Origin: Streptomyces sp. JB150
Lineage (GTDB): Bacteria > Actinomycetota > Actinomycetes > Streptomycetales > Streptomycetaceae
Length of the DNA stretch: 64,000 nt
Reading direction: 5' to 3'
NCBI RefSeq assembly: GCF_011193355.1
Contig: NZ_CP049780.1
Span: forward strand, 3,340,169 to 3,404,168
Shown: piece after piece, positions 35,241-42,876 of the stretch
How positions within the stretch are numbered: the first letter of the stretch is position 1
How the letters are laid out: each line of letters opens with the position of its first letter
Notes under the pieces: generated by a model
Told to the model about the DNA's origin: nothing
Seen by the model: the letters and a program-made list of their open reading frames with translations, nothing else
Databases searched by the model: none
Position numbers and translations under genes: made by a program

Positions 35241-36167
35241 TTACGAGTGGCCCAGCTCCGCCGTCTCCTCGTCCGTGACGTCCGGGACCGAGCCGGAGTC
35301 GCGGGCGGGGCGCAGCGGGAAGGGGTCGACGCGGGTCTCGTCGATGACGGGCGGGGCCGGCTGGGGCGGCTTGGGCATGACCGCGGCCTCGGAGTGGCCG
35401 CCGCAGCCGTAGGCCAGGGAGACCACGCGGCCGTCGGCGGGGGAGAACTCGTTGGCGCAGACGCCGAAGGCCTGGCCGAGGGAGCCGCCGATGGGGACGA
35501 GGAAGCCGCAGCTGACGCAGGAGGCGGGGGCCGCCTGGGCCATGGGGGTCTTGGGGCCGTACGCCTCCTCCCAGCGGTCGGCGGCGACGTGCAGGCCGTA
35601 CCGGGACAGGACCCGGGCGCGGCGCATGCCGAGTTCCTCGGCGACGGCGGCGATGGAGCCGCGCGAGGGAGCCTGGGGGAGGTGGGCCGGGGTCTCGGCG
35701 GTCACCTCGGCGTCCTCGGCCTCGGCCAGTTCCGCCATGTCCTGGGAGACCGCGGAGTTCGGCGGGGTCTCGTCCTCGCCGGTGTAACCGGGCTCCAGGC
35801 GCAGGTCCTCGGCGTCCGTGGGCAGGAGGTCTCCGGGGCCCATGTCGCCGGGGCGCAGGCGTTCGCTCCACGGCACCCATTCGGGGGCGAGGAGGGCGTC
35901 GGGGCCGGGCAGGAGGACCGCCTCGTCCACCGTGACGATCTTGGCGCGGGAGGCGCGGGCCACCGTCACGGCCCAGCGCCAGCCCCGGTAGCCCAGCTCT
36001 TCGCACTCGAAGAAGTGCGTGACAACGCGGTCACCCTCGGAGACCAGCCCCGCGTGCTCTCCGACGACGCCGGGCGCGGCGGCCTCCTCGGCGGCGGCGC
36101 GGGCGAGGTCGACGGCCTCGGCGCACAGGCGGTCGGGGGTGCGGCTTCGCGTTGTCGCTGCGCTCAC
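35241..36167 (-). CDS. DUF3027 family protein
   Basis: 308 residues of actinobacterial DUF3027. Typical segments are VVGEHAGLVSEGDRVVTHFF, the GYRGWRWAVTVARASRAKIVTV stretch, LLAPEWVPWSERLRPGDMGPGD, and a C-terminal part with CVSCGF and a second cysteine pair (CANE, CGGHSEA) that may hold a metal. The tail is Pro-rich and acidic. It is often next to a cold-shock protein gene in this order. Function unknown; cytosolic. Confidence 0.88.
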   Translation of the reverse strand: MSAATTRSRTPDRLCAEAVDLARAAAEEAAAPGVVGEHAGLVSEGDRVVTHFFECEELGYRGWRWAVTVARASRAKIVTVDEAVLLPGPDALLAPEWVPWSERLRPGDMGPGDLLPTDAEDLRLEPGYTGEDETPPNSAVSQDMAELAEAEDAEVTAETPAHLPQAPSRGSIAAVAEELGMRRARVLSRYGLHVAADRWEEAYGPKTPMAQAAPASCVSCGFLVPIGGSLGQAFGVCANEFSPADGRVVSLAYGCGGHSEAAVMPKPPQPAPPVIDETRVDPFPLRPARDSGSVPDVTDEETAELGHS

Positions 36168-36497
36168 AGGTATCGCTTCTCTCCTACGCCGTCTTACGGG
36201 TGCGCCTTGCCTTGAGGCGGTGGGGGCGGCGGACGGAGCGGACCTGGGGACCGCGTCGACGTCCGTGTCCTCACGCTCTCGGGCACACCTACGTCATCCA
36301 TTCTGCGGGATGCCGGTGAGGCGCGCGGCCGAGAACGTTCGCCACGGCGCGCTACGCACGCTACCTGTTCCCGTGCACTTGGCCTACACCGCCGCCCGGC
36401 CGATCCCCCCTCGGTTCGCCGCCGCCGCTGCCCCGAGTTCGCCGCCATCCGGCTCGTAACACCCTTACCCGTGCCGATCTCAGGGCACTATGACGGG
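36168..36497. other. divergent intergenic region without a supported gene
   Basis: 330 bases between DUF3027 (leftward) and an MFS gene (rightward). Open frames present on both strands have composition typical of shadows. It should hold both promoters; I can point only to the CACTATGAC box just before the GTG at 36498. Confidence 0.5.
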
Positions 36498-37922
36498 GTG
36501 GCAGCCGCGAGGACACCCGGTGGCACCAGCGGAATCGGTGGGGCCGAGGGGAGCAGCCGAGGCAGCGGAACGGGCCGGTGGGGCGGCTCGCTCCGCGCGC
36601 TGGGACGTGCCCTGCACCTTCCGGTCACGGGGACGGCGCGCGGGATCCGGAAGGCGACGCACGCGCACGGCGCCGGCGAGTCGGGCCTGGGCAAGCTGAT
36701 CGAGCTGCACGCGGTGAACGGCGCCGGCGATGTCATGATCACCGTCGCGCTCGCCTCGACCGTGTTCTTCTCCGTGCCGACCGACGAGGCGCGCGGGCGG
36801 GTCGCCCTCTACCTGGCGATCACGATGGCCCCGTTCACGCTGCTGGCGCCCGTGGTGGGCCCGCTGCTCGACCGGGTGCCGCACGGGCGGCGGGCCGCGA
36901 TGGCGTGCGCGATGCTGGCGCGGGCGCTGCTCGCCCTGGTGCTGTCCGGGGCGGTGGTCTCCGGCAGCATCCAGCTGTATCCGGCGGCGCTCGGCGTGCT
37001 GGTCGCGTCGAAGGCGTACGGCGTGGTGCGCAGTGCCGTGGTGCCACGGTTGCTGCCGCCCGGTTTCTCGCTGGTGAAGGCGAACTCGCGGGTGACGCTC
37101 GGCGGGCTGCTGGCCACCGGGGTGGCCGCGCCCGTGGGGGCCGGGCTGCAGGCGCTCGGGCCGCGCTGGCCGCTCTACGGCGCCTTTGTGATCTTCGTCG
37201 CGGGAACGTTCCTGTCGTTCTCGCTGCCACGGAAGGTCGACTCGGCCAAGGGCGAGGACACCGCGCTGCTCGCGGCGGACGCGGACCATCTCCACGGCCC
37301 GCACCGCCGGCCGGTCAAGCGCCCGGGCCTGCGGACGGTCGGCATCGCCGTCACCCACGCCCTCGGCGTGAACGCGGCCATCCGCTGCCTGGCCGGGTTC
37401 CTGATCTTCTTCCTGGCGTTCCTGCTGCGCGAGCACCCGCTGACCGGGCAGAGCGCGGCCGTGTCGCTGGGCATGGTGGCGGTCGCGGCGGGCGTCGGCA
37501 ACGCCTGCGGTACGGCGGTGGGGGCGGCGCTGCGGGCCCGCGCCCCGGAGGTCATCATCGTCACGGTCGTCGCGGTGGAGCTGGGGGTGGCGGTCACCGC
37601 GGCGGTGTTCTTCGGCGCGTTCCTGGTGGCGTGCCTGGCCGCGGTCGCCGGGTTCGCGCAGGCGCTGGCGAAGCTGTCGCTGGACGCGCTGATCCAGCGG
37701 GACGTGCCGGAGCAGGTGCGCACCTCGGCGTTCGCCCGCTCGGAGACGCTGCTGCAGATGGCGTGGGTGCTGGGCGGCGCGATCGGCATCGCGATGCCGC
37801 TGAACGGCACGCTGGGGCTCGCCGTGGGCGCCGGTGTGCTGGCCGCCGGCTGGCTGACGACGGTGCGCGGGCTGCTCGGCTCGGCCCGGCACGGCGGCCG
37901 GCCGCGCGCGCGAGTGGCGTAA
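36498..37922 (+). CDS. MFS family membrane transporter
   Basis: 474 residues with about twelve hydrophobic segments after a ~60-residue basic, Gly-rich N-terminal extension. The first helix region reads HAVNGAGDVMITVALASTVFF, and loop 2-3 has GPLLDRVPHGRRAAMACAM, the MFS motif A equivalent. The GTG at 36498 is preferred: it gives a start VAAARTPGG and is close to a -10-like box, although a GTG at 36471 would also be in frame. Substrate unknown. A lipoprotein gene follows in the same direction. Confidence 0.82.
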   Translation: MAAARTPGGTSGIGGAEGSSRGSGTGRWGGSLRALGRALHLPVTGTARGIRKATHAHGAGESGLGKLIELHAVNGAGDVMITVALASTVFFSVPTDEARGRVALYLAITMAPFTLLAPVVGPLLDRVPHGRRAAMACAMLARALLALVLSGAVVSGSIQLYPAALGVLVASKAYGVVRSAVVPRLLPPGFSLVKANSRVTLGGLLATGVAAPVGAGLQALGPRWPLYGAFVIFVAGTFLSFSLPRKVDSAKGEDTALLAADADHLHGPHRRPVKRPGLRTVGIAVTHALGVNAAIRCLAGFLIFFLAFLLREHPLTGQSAAVSLGMVAVAAGVGNACGTAVGAALRARAPEVIIVTVVAVELGVAVTAAVFFGAFLVACLAAVAGFAQALAKLSLDALIQRDVPEQVRTSAFARSETLLQMAWVLGGAIGIAMPLNGTLGLAVGAGVLAAGWLTTVRGLLGSARHGGRPRARVA

Positions 37923-37985
37923 CCCACGCCCTGCCGCCCACCCCCACCCGGGCGCTCGTCCTCGTGCGCCCGATAGCCTTCGGCC

Positions 37986-38486
37986 ATGACCACGCTGCCC
38001 CGCGGCGAAGCCGCTAGTCAACACAGTGCTGGGCGACGCCGCCGCGCCGTCGCCGTTGCCGGCGCCGTTTCCGCCGGACTGCTCGTCCTGTCGGCCTGCG
38101 ACAAGCCGACGCCGGTGTCGACCATCACGGTCGGTTCGGACTCGGTCAGCTCCGAGGCGACCTGCTACGAGGAGGGCAAGGTCCTCAAGGCGCAGGAGCT
38201 GGCCAAGTGCCTCAAGGAGAAGGACATCGACTCCCTCTCCGTCGACCCCGACGAGCTGGTGCGCTTCGGCGTCGACCCGGCCGTCGCGGACAAGGGCTGG
38301 ATCATCATGATGAACGGCCAGCCGCTCCTGAACGAGCCCATCAAGAAGACGTACACGACCATCCCGGGCAGCGTGTTCTTCAACGCCCAGTACGGCGCGC
38401 AGGGCGACTCCACGCTGGTCTCCATCCGTGAGGGCGAGCGGGACGCCACCGGGCTGTGGTCCTTCAAGCTGAAGAAGGACGCCTGA
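37986..38486 (+). CDS. small lipoprotein (DUF2771-like)
   Basis: 166 residues with a twin-arginine-rich n-region (RRRRAVAVAGAV) and the lipobox LVLSAC at about residues 34-39, so the mature protein starts at Cys and is anchored in the membrane. The body opens KPTPVSTITVGSDSVSSEA; it resembles DUF2771 lipoproteins, which I suggest with moderate confidence. TAGCCT at 37974-37979 ends 6 bases before the ATG, so it is probably leaderless and transcribed separately. It precedes the menaquinone genes by 11 bases. Confidence 0.82.
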   Translation: MTTLPRGEAASQHSAGRRRRAVAVAGAVSAGLLVLSACDKPTPVSTITVGSDSVSSEATCYEEGKVLKAQELAKCLKEKDIDSLSVDPDELVRFGVDPAVADKGWIIMMNGQPLLNEPIKKTYTTIPGSVFFNAQYGAQGDSTLVSIREGERDATGLWSFKLKKDA

Positions 38487-38497
38487 CCACGTCCCCG

Positions 38498-39172
38498 GTG
38501 AAACGCGTCCTGGTGGCCACCGCGGTCCCCGCCGAGCGGGACGCGGTGGCCAGGGCGTTCTCCCAAGCCGGCGGGCAGGAGTCCGGCGGGCCTGTCGTCA
38601 TCGCCGCCGGTGTGGGTCCCGCCCGCGCCGCCGCCGCCTCGGCGACCGCCCTCACCGAGGCCGCCCGTGACGGCCGCCCCTTCCACCTGGTGGTGAGCGC
38701 CGGCATCGGCGGCGGCTTCGCGCCCGAGGCGCCGGTGGGCTCGCTGGTCGTCGCCGACGAGATCACCGCGGCCGACCTGGGCGCCGAGACCGCCGACGGC
38801 TTCGTGCCGGTCACCGAGCTGGGCTTCGGCACCGTCACCCACCGTCCCCCCGCCGCCCTCGTACGGGACGTCACGGCCGCCACCGGGGCCCGCGCCGGCA
38901 CGATCCTCACCGTCTCCACGGTGACCGGCACCGCCGCGCGCGCCGCGGCCCTGCGGGCCCGCCACCCGCGCGCCCTCGCCGAGGCCATGGAGGGCTTCGG
39001 GGTCGCCGAGGCCGCCGCCGCGCACGGCGTGCCCGTGCTGGAACTGCGGGCCGTCTCCAATCCGGTGGGCCCGCGCGACCGCGCCGCCTGGCGGATCGGC
39101 GACGCGCTTTCCGCGCTGACCGAGGGCTTCGGGAAGCTCGCACCCGTCCTGGAGGGTTGGAAACCGGCATGA
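38498..39172 (+). CDS. mqnB: futalosine hydrolase
   Basis: 224-residue nucleosidase of the PNP/MTAN fold. It removes the base from futalosine to give dehypoxanthinylfutalosine in the alternative menaquinone pathway of Streptomyces. Visible are KRVLVATAVPAERDAVARAF at the start, VSAGIGGGFAP, and the catalytic region EAMEGFGVAEAAAAHGVPVLELRAVSNPVG near the C-terminus. The GTG at 38498 is the best start. Its TGA overlaps the mqnD ATG (ATGA), so the two are translationally coupled. Confidence 0.95.
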   Translation: MKRVLVATAVPAERDAVARAFSQAGGQESGGPVVIAAGVGPARAAAASATALTEAARDGRPFHLVVSAGIGGGFAPEAPVGSLVVADEITAADLGAETADGFVPVTELGFGTVTHRPPAALVRDVTAATGARAGTILTVSTVTGTAARAAALRARHPRALAEAMEGFGVAEAAAAHGVPVLELRAVSNPVGPRDRAAWRIGDALSALTEGFGKLAPVLEGWKPA

Positions 39173-40008
39173 AGCTGCGGATCGCTTACTCCCCCTGCCC
39201 GAACGACACCTTCGTCTTCGACGCCCTGGCCCACGGCCGCGTCCCCGGCGCCCCCCTCCTGGACGTGACGTTCGCCGACATCGACGTCACCAACGGCATG
39301 GCCGAGCGCGGCGAGTTCGACGTGCTGAAGGTGTCGTACGCGGTGCTGCCGTACGTCCTCGACGAGTACGCCCTGCTGCCGTGCGGCGGGGCGCTGGGGC
39401 GGGGCTGCGGGCCGCTCGTGCTGACGCGGGAGCCGGGGACGGACCTGACCGGCCGTACGGTCGCCGTGCCCAGTGAGCGGTCGACGGCGTACCTGCTGTT
39501 CCGGCTGTGGGCGGCGGACACCGTGCCCGGCGGGGTCGGGCGGATCGTGGTGATGCCGTTCCACGAGATCATGCCCGCGGTGCGGGACGGGAGGGTGGAC
39601 GCCGGACTCGTCATCCACGAGGCCCGGTTCACGTACCACACCTACGGGCTGCACAAGCTCGCCGACATGGGCGAGCACTGGGAGGACACCACCGGGCTGC
39701 CGATCCCGCTGGGCGCGATCATCGCGAAGCGGTCGCTGGGCGCGCCGGCCCTGCGGCGGCTCGCCGACTCGATCCGTACGTCCGTACGGGCCGCGTGGGA
39801 CGACCCCGAGGCGTCCCGCCCGTACGTCATGGAACACGCCCAGGAGATGGACCCGGCCGTCGCCGACCAGCACATCGGGCTGTACGTCAACGAGTTCACC
39901 GCCGGCCTCGGCGACGAGGGCTACGCGGCGGTCCGCGGGCTGCTCACCCGCGCGGCGGCCGAGGGACTGGTGCCGCCCCTCGGCCCCGAGGCGCTGGACT
40001 TCCCGTAG
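39169..40008 (+). CDS. mqnD: 1,4-dihydroxy-6-naphthoate synthase
   Basis: 279-residue periplasmic-binding-protein-like enzyme. It cleaves cyclic dehypoxanthinylfutalosine to 1,4-dihydroxy-6-naphthoate in menaquinone synthesis. The opening LRIAYSPCPNDTFVFDALAHG is the MqnD signature; later come DVTNGMAERGEFDVLKVSYA, GRTVAVPSERSTAYLLFR and DAGLVIHEARFTY, with the histidine of the active site. The ATG at 39169 is fixed by the overlap with mqnB. In S. coelicolor the pair is SCO4327/SCO4326. Confidence 0.96.
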   Translation: MKLRIAYSPCPNDTFVFDALAHGRVPGAPLLDVTFADIDVTNGMAERGEFDVLKVSYAVLPYVLDEYALLPCGGALGRGCGPLVLTREPGTDLTGRTVAVPSERSTAYLLFRLWAADTVPGGVGRIVVMPFHEIMPAVRDGRVDAGLVIHEARFTYHTYGLHKLADMGEHWEDTTGLPIPLGAIIAKRSLGAPALRRLADSIRTSVRAAWDDPEASRPYVMEHAQEMDPAVADQHIGLYVNEFTAGLGDEGYAAVRGLLTRAAAEGLVPPLGPEALDFP

Positions 40009-40015
40009 CGGTGTC

Positions 40016-40399
40016 CTACACGTCGAGCTGGTCGGCGACCGCGCGGAGCAGGCCGGCGATCTTCTTGCCGGAGGCCCGCTCCGGGTAGCGGCCCTTCTCC
40101 AGCATCGGGGTGATGTTCTCCAGCAGGGTCGTCAGGTCCTGCACGATCGAGGCCAGCTCGTCCGGCTTCTTGCGCTGCGCGGCGGCGACCGACGGGGTCG
40201 GCTCCAGCAGGATCACCGACAGGGCCTGGTCGCCGCGCTGGCCGGCGACCACGCCGAATTCCACGCGCTGACCCGGCTTGAGCGTCTCCACTCCGGCGGG
40301 GAGAACCGAGGAATGGACGAAGACGTCACCGCCGTCGTCGCGGGAGAGAAAGCCGAAGCCCTTCTCGCTGTTGAACCACTTGACCTTGCCGGTAGGCAC
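40016..40399 (-). CDS. cold-shock domain protein with C-terminal extension
   Basis: 127 residues. An RNA/ssDNA-binding cold-shock domain fills residues 1-65: VKWFNSEKGFGFL (RNP1, residues 6-18) and DVFVHSSVL (RNP2, residues 25-33). It is followed by a ~60-residue tail with QDLTTLLENITPMLEKG, likely helical. It is about twice the size of a plain CspA. The GTG at 40399 is the start (VPTGKVKWF). The gene is convergent with mqnD, 7 bases apart. Its long 5' region to 40560 may carry cold-shock leader control, which I cannot show. Confidence 0.93.
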   Translation of the reverse strand: MPTGKVKWFNSEKGFGFLSRDDGGDVFVHSSVLPAGVETLKPGQRVEFGVVAGQRGDQALSVILLEPTPSVAAAQRKKPDELASIVQDLTTLLENITPMLEKGRYPERASGKKIAGLLRAVADQLDV

Positions 40400-40563
40400 G
40401 TCTGTCCTCGTCCTCGTACTCGTCGGAAAACTGCTTCGGAAACGGCTTCTGATAGCACTACAGCGGGTCGTCACTGACCCGCCGGTACCAAGGCTAATGG
40501 TCCCGGGGCCGCTGACAAGACGTCGCCCGGCTGTTCCCTCGGGCTGGGAACTACCCTGGTCCG

Positions 40564-40845
40564 GTGCGTGACAAAACCCCACCGAATTCCGCCGCGCCCG
40601 GTGACCGGCTGATCCGTGCCGGCGCCGTCGTGTTCTTCCTCGGAGCCGTGGCCACGCTGGTCACCGTGGCCCCGCTGTTCCTCGGAACGACGCCGTTTCC
40701 GACGTACATGTTCGCATTGAGCATGCTGATGGGCGTCGGATTTCTGATCGCCGGTGCCGGGGTGATGCGGTCCATCGCCGCCGGGCGGCGTCAGGCGCGC
40801 GCCGCCTCCGGTGCGTCCGGGGCGCCGCCGGCCTCCGCCAGGTAG
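40564..40845 (+). CDS. small two-helix membrane protein
   Basis: 93 residues with two membrane helices (IRAGAVVFFLGAVATLVTVA and ALSMLMGVGFLIAGAGVM) and an Arg/Ala-rich tail. TACCCT at 40552-40557 lies 6 bases before the GTG, a typical leaderless promoter. The 3' end overlaps the convergent HAD gene by 55 bases. Conserved in Streptomyces as far as I recall; function unknown. Confidence 0.75.
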   Translation: MRDKTPPNSAAPGDRLIRAGAVVFFLGAVATLVTVAPLFLGTTPFPTYMFALSMLMGVGFLIAGAGVMRSIAAGRRQARAASGASGAPPASAR

Positions 40846-41456
40846 CCGGCCAGCCACCGCGGGAACGCGGTCAGGTCGGCGAGGACGACGTCGCTGCCGG
40901 CCGCGCGCAGCTCGTCCGCGCCGAACGGGCCGGTCGCCACCGTCACCGCCAGGGCGTCGGCGGCGCGGGCGGCGCGGATGTCGCCCAGGTGGTCGCCGAC
41001 GTAGACGGCCGCGGCGTGCTCGCGCAGGGCCTGCGCCTTCGCCTCCGCCCACAGGTCGCCGACCAAGGCGTCCGGCTCGATGCCCAGGTGCCTCAGGTGC
41101 AGCGCGGCGTTCGGCTCGTACTTCGCCGTGACCACGATCGCCCGCCCGCCCGCCGCCCGGACGGCGGCGACGGCCTCACGGGCGCCGGGCAGGGCGGGGG
41201 TGGCGGCGATGGCGTACCGCGGATACATCGACCGGTACAGGTCGGCCATCGCCGGGACCTCCTCCTCCGGGAACCAGTTCCGCAGCTCGTGCGCCAGCGG
41301 CGGGCCGAGGCGGGTGACCGCGAGGTCGGCGTCGACGAACGTGCCGGTGCGCTCGGCGAGCGCCTGGTAGCAGGCGCGGATGCCGGGGCGGGAGTCGATC
41401 AGGGTCATGTCCAGGTCGAAGCCGACGGTCAGCGGGGCGGAGGTTGCAGAGGCCAT
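40791..41456 (-). CDS. HAD-superfamily hydrolase (phosphoglycolate phosphatase-like)
   Basis: 221-residue haloacid-dehalogenase phosphatase. Motif I is GFDLDMTLIDS with Asp14 and Asp16; a helical cap domain follows, then motif II/III as VVTAKYEPNAALHLRHLG and motif IV as VYVGDHLGDIRAARAA. It likely hydrolyses a small phosphoester. The ATG at 41456 is chosen because a CACAAT box lies 7 bases upstream; an ATG at 41465 is also possible. Convergent with and overlapping the membrane-protein gene. Confidence 0.88.
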   Translation of the reverse strand: MASATSAPLTVGFDLDMTLIDSRPGIRACYQALAERTGTFVDADLAVTRLGPPLAHELRNWFPEEEVPAMADLYRSMYPRYAIAATPALPGAREAVAAVRAAGGRAIVVTAKYEPNAALHLRHLGIEPDALVGDLWAEAKAQALREHAAAVYVGDHLGDIRAARAADALAVTVATGPFGADELRAAGSDVVLADLTAFPRWLAGYLAEAGGAPDAPEAARA

Positions 41457-41541
41457 GCGGGCCATTGTGCCGACCGGCCGGCGACGCCCCGGCCGGGACC
41501 ACGGCACACCGCCGCTCGCGGCGCGCTTCCCGGTCCGCCGG

Positions 41542-42582
41542 TCACCGCTGTCTCTGCGACCGCCAGACCAGGAACGCCGCCGACGCGAGCGCCGCGCCCC
41601 GCACCACCCACGGCCAGGTCTCGCCGATCGCGTCGCCCATCGCGCCCTCGGGGATCGGCTCCCCCCAGCGGCCCTCCGTACGGCCCCACAGCCAGGTGAA
41701 ACCGGCGGCGACCGCGAGACCGGGCAGGACCATGACCGCCCACTTGACCTCGGCCGGGGTCAGGCGGCGGGAGACGTAGACGATCAGCCAGCCGAAGGCG
41801 AGGACCAGGAGGTTGCCGAGGACCGCGCCCGCCACCAGGAGGGCGGCGGCGAACAGCAGCAGCGGGTTGCTCCAGCCGCCGGCGGCCGGGAGGAAGCGGC
41901 GGCGGCCCTCCCGCGGCTCCTCCTCCGCCTCGCCCGCCTCCTCGATGCCCTCGGCGTCCTCGGGCGCGGTCCGCGGCGCGGGGGGCTTCCCGGCCGCCGC
42001 CGGATCGCGCCGCGGGGGCGGCTTCAGCAGGTCGGGGATCTCCACGCCGCCGACGAACCCCGGCACCGCCTCCCCGGGGCCGAACGGGGTGCCCTCCACC
42101 CGCCACCAGTCCGGCTCGACCGCGCTGTCGCCGAGTTCGTGGGCGCCCGCCAGGTGGGGCGCGGCGGGGACGTCCGCGTCCGCGGTCCGCGGTTCGGCGG
42201 GGCGGGGGCGCGGGACGACGCGGCGCAGGCTCCTCGGCAGGCCGCGGGGCTGCTTGGCGGGCTTGTCGGGGCGGCGCCGCGCGGTGCCCGTGGTCTCGTC
42301 CCGCTGGGCCGGGACGGCGGCGGGCGGCGGCTGCGGCGCGGTGCGCGTGCCGGTGCCGTCGCCCGCCGCCGTGACCACGTCGTCGGGGCTGCCCAGCCGG
42401 GCGATGATCCGGCGGACGGCGGCGGGGCTGTCCACCGGGACCTTCGCCCGCCGCCGGTCGATCTCGTCCCGCAACTGGTTCACCAGCCGCATGCGGGTGG
42501 CGGAGGGCAGCTGCCGCTGCTGCGCCACGTCGCCGACGCGGCTCAGATACTCGTAGACGACCTTGTCGCTCTCGATGCCCAC
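41542..42582 (-). CDS. membrane protein with acidic/proline-rich cytoplasmic region
   Basis: 346 residues. The first ~80 form an alpha-helical, HAAS-like head (YLSRVGDVAQQRQLP, LVNQLRDEIDRRRAK, VRRIIARLGSPDDVVTA), as in sigma- or regulator-linked HAAS membrane proteins. A long low-complexity Pro/Glu/Arg region follows, then about four membrane helices near residues 225-335. GGAGGGGAC lies 5 bases before the GTG at 42582. The HAAS resemblance is my reading of the head; the role may be signalling. Divergent from the helicase-associated gene. Confidence 0.75.
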   Translation of the reverse strand: MGIESDKVVYEYLSRVGDVAQQRQLPSATRMRLVNQLRDEIDRRRAKVPVDSPAAVRRIIARLGSPDDVVTAAGDGTGTRTAPQPPPAAVPAQRDETTGTARRRPDKPAKQPRGLPRSLRRVVPRPRPAEPRTADADVPAAPHLAGAHELGDSAVEPDWWRVEGTPFGPGEAVPGFVGGVEIPDLLKPPPRRDPAAAGKPPAPRTAPEDAEGIEEAGEAEEEPREGRRRFLPAAGGWSNPLLLFAAALLVAGAVLGNLLVLAFGWLIVYVSRRLTPAEVKWAVMVLPGLAVAAGFTWLWGRTEGRWGEPIPEGAMGDAIGETWPWVVRGAALASAAFLVWRSQRQR

Positions 42583-42876
42583 GCTGTCCCCTCCGGGGCG
42601 GGTGTGCCGTTGTGCCGTTGTGCGCTGTGCCTTGCGTGTTGTGCGTGTTTCCGCCGGAATCCGTCCCCGGGGGACGACGTTAGCGCAGGGGGCGGCGGCG
42701 GACGGTGTGTCAGCCGGGTTCCCGCGGACCGGACTTGTCCGCCTCCGGGCGGCGCCGCGCGCAGCGGCCGGGGGTCCCGCGGCCGGGAGTGCGGGCCCCG
42801 GCCGGGCCGGTGCGGGCGGCTCGCGGGGGTCGTGCGGGGCTGATGCCGGCGGACGGCAGCCGCTACCGTTGGCCGG

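Noticed and set aside
32005..36167. Defence island around the sacsin-like ATPase
   Set aside because: Neighbours are core genes (DUF3027, MFS, menaquinone genes) without nuclease, helicase or mobile-element partners next to it.
36194..36448. Leftward 84-codon frame in the DUF3027/MFS gap
   Set aside because: Arg/Pro-rich composition, no ribosome-binding site and no plausible domain; typical chance frame at this GC content.
42600..42650. GTGCCGTT-like short repeats upstream of the HAAS-like membrane gene
   Set aside because: Only two or three imperfect copies; too short and degenerate to support a functional element.
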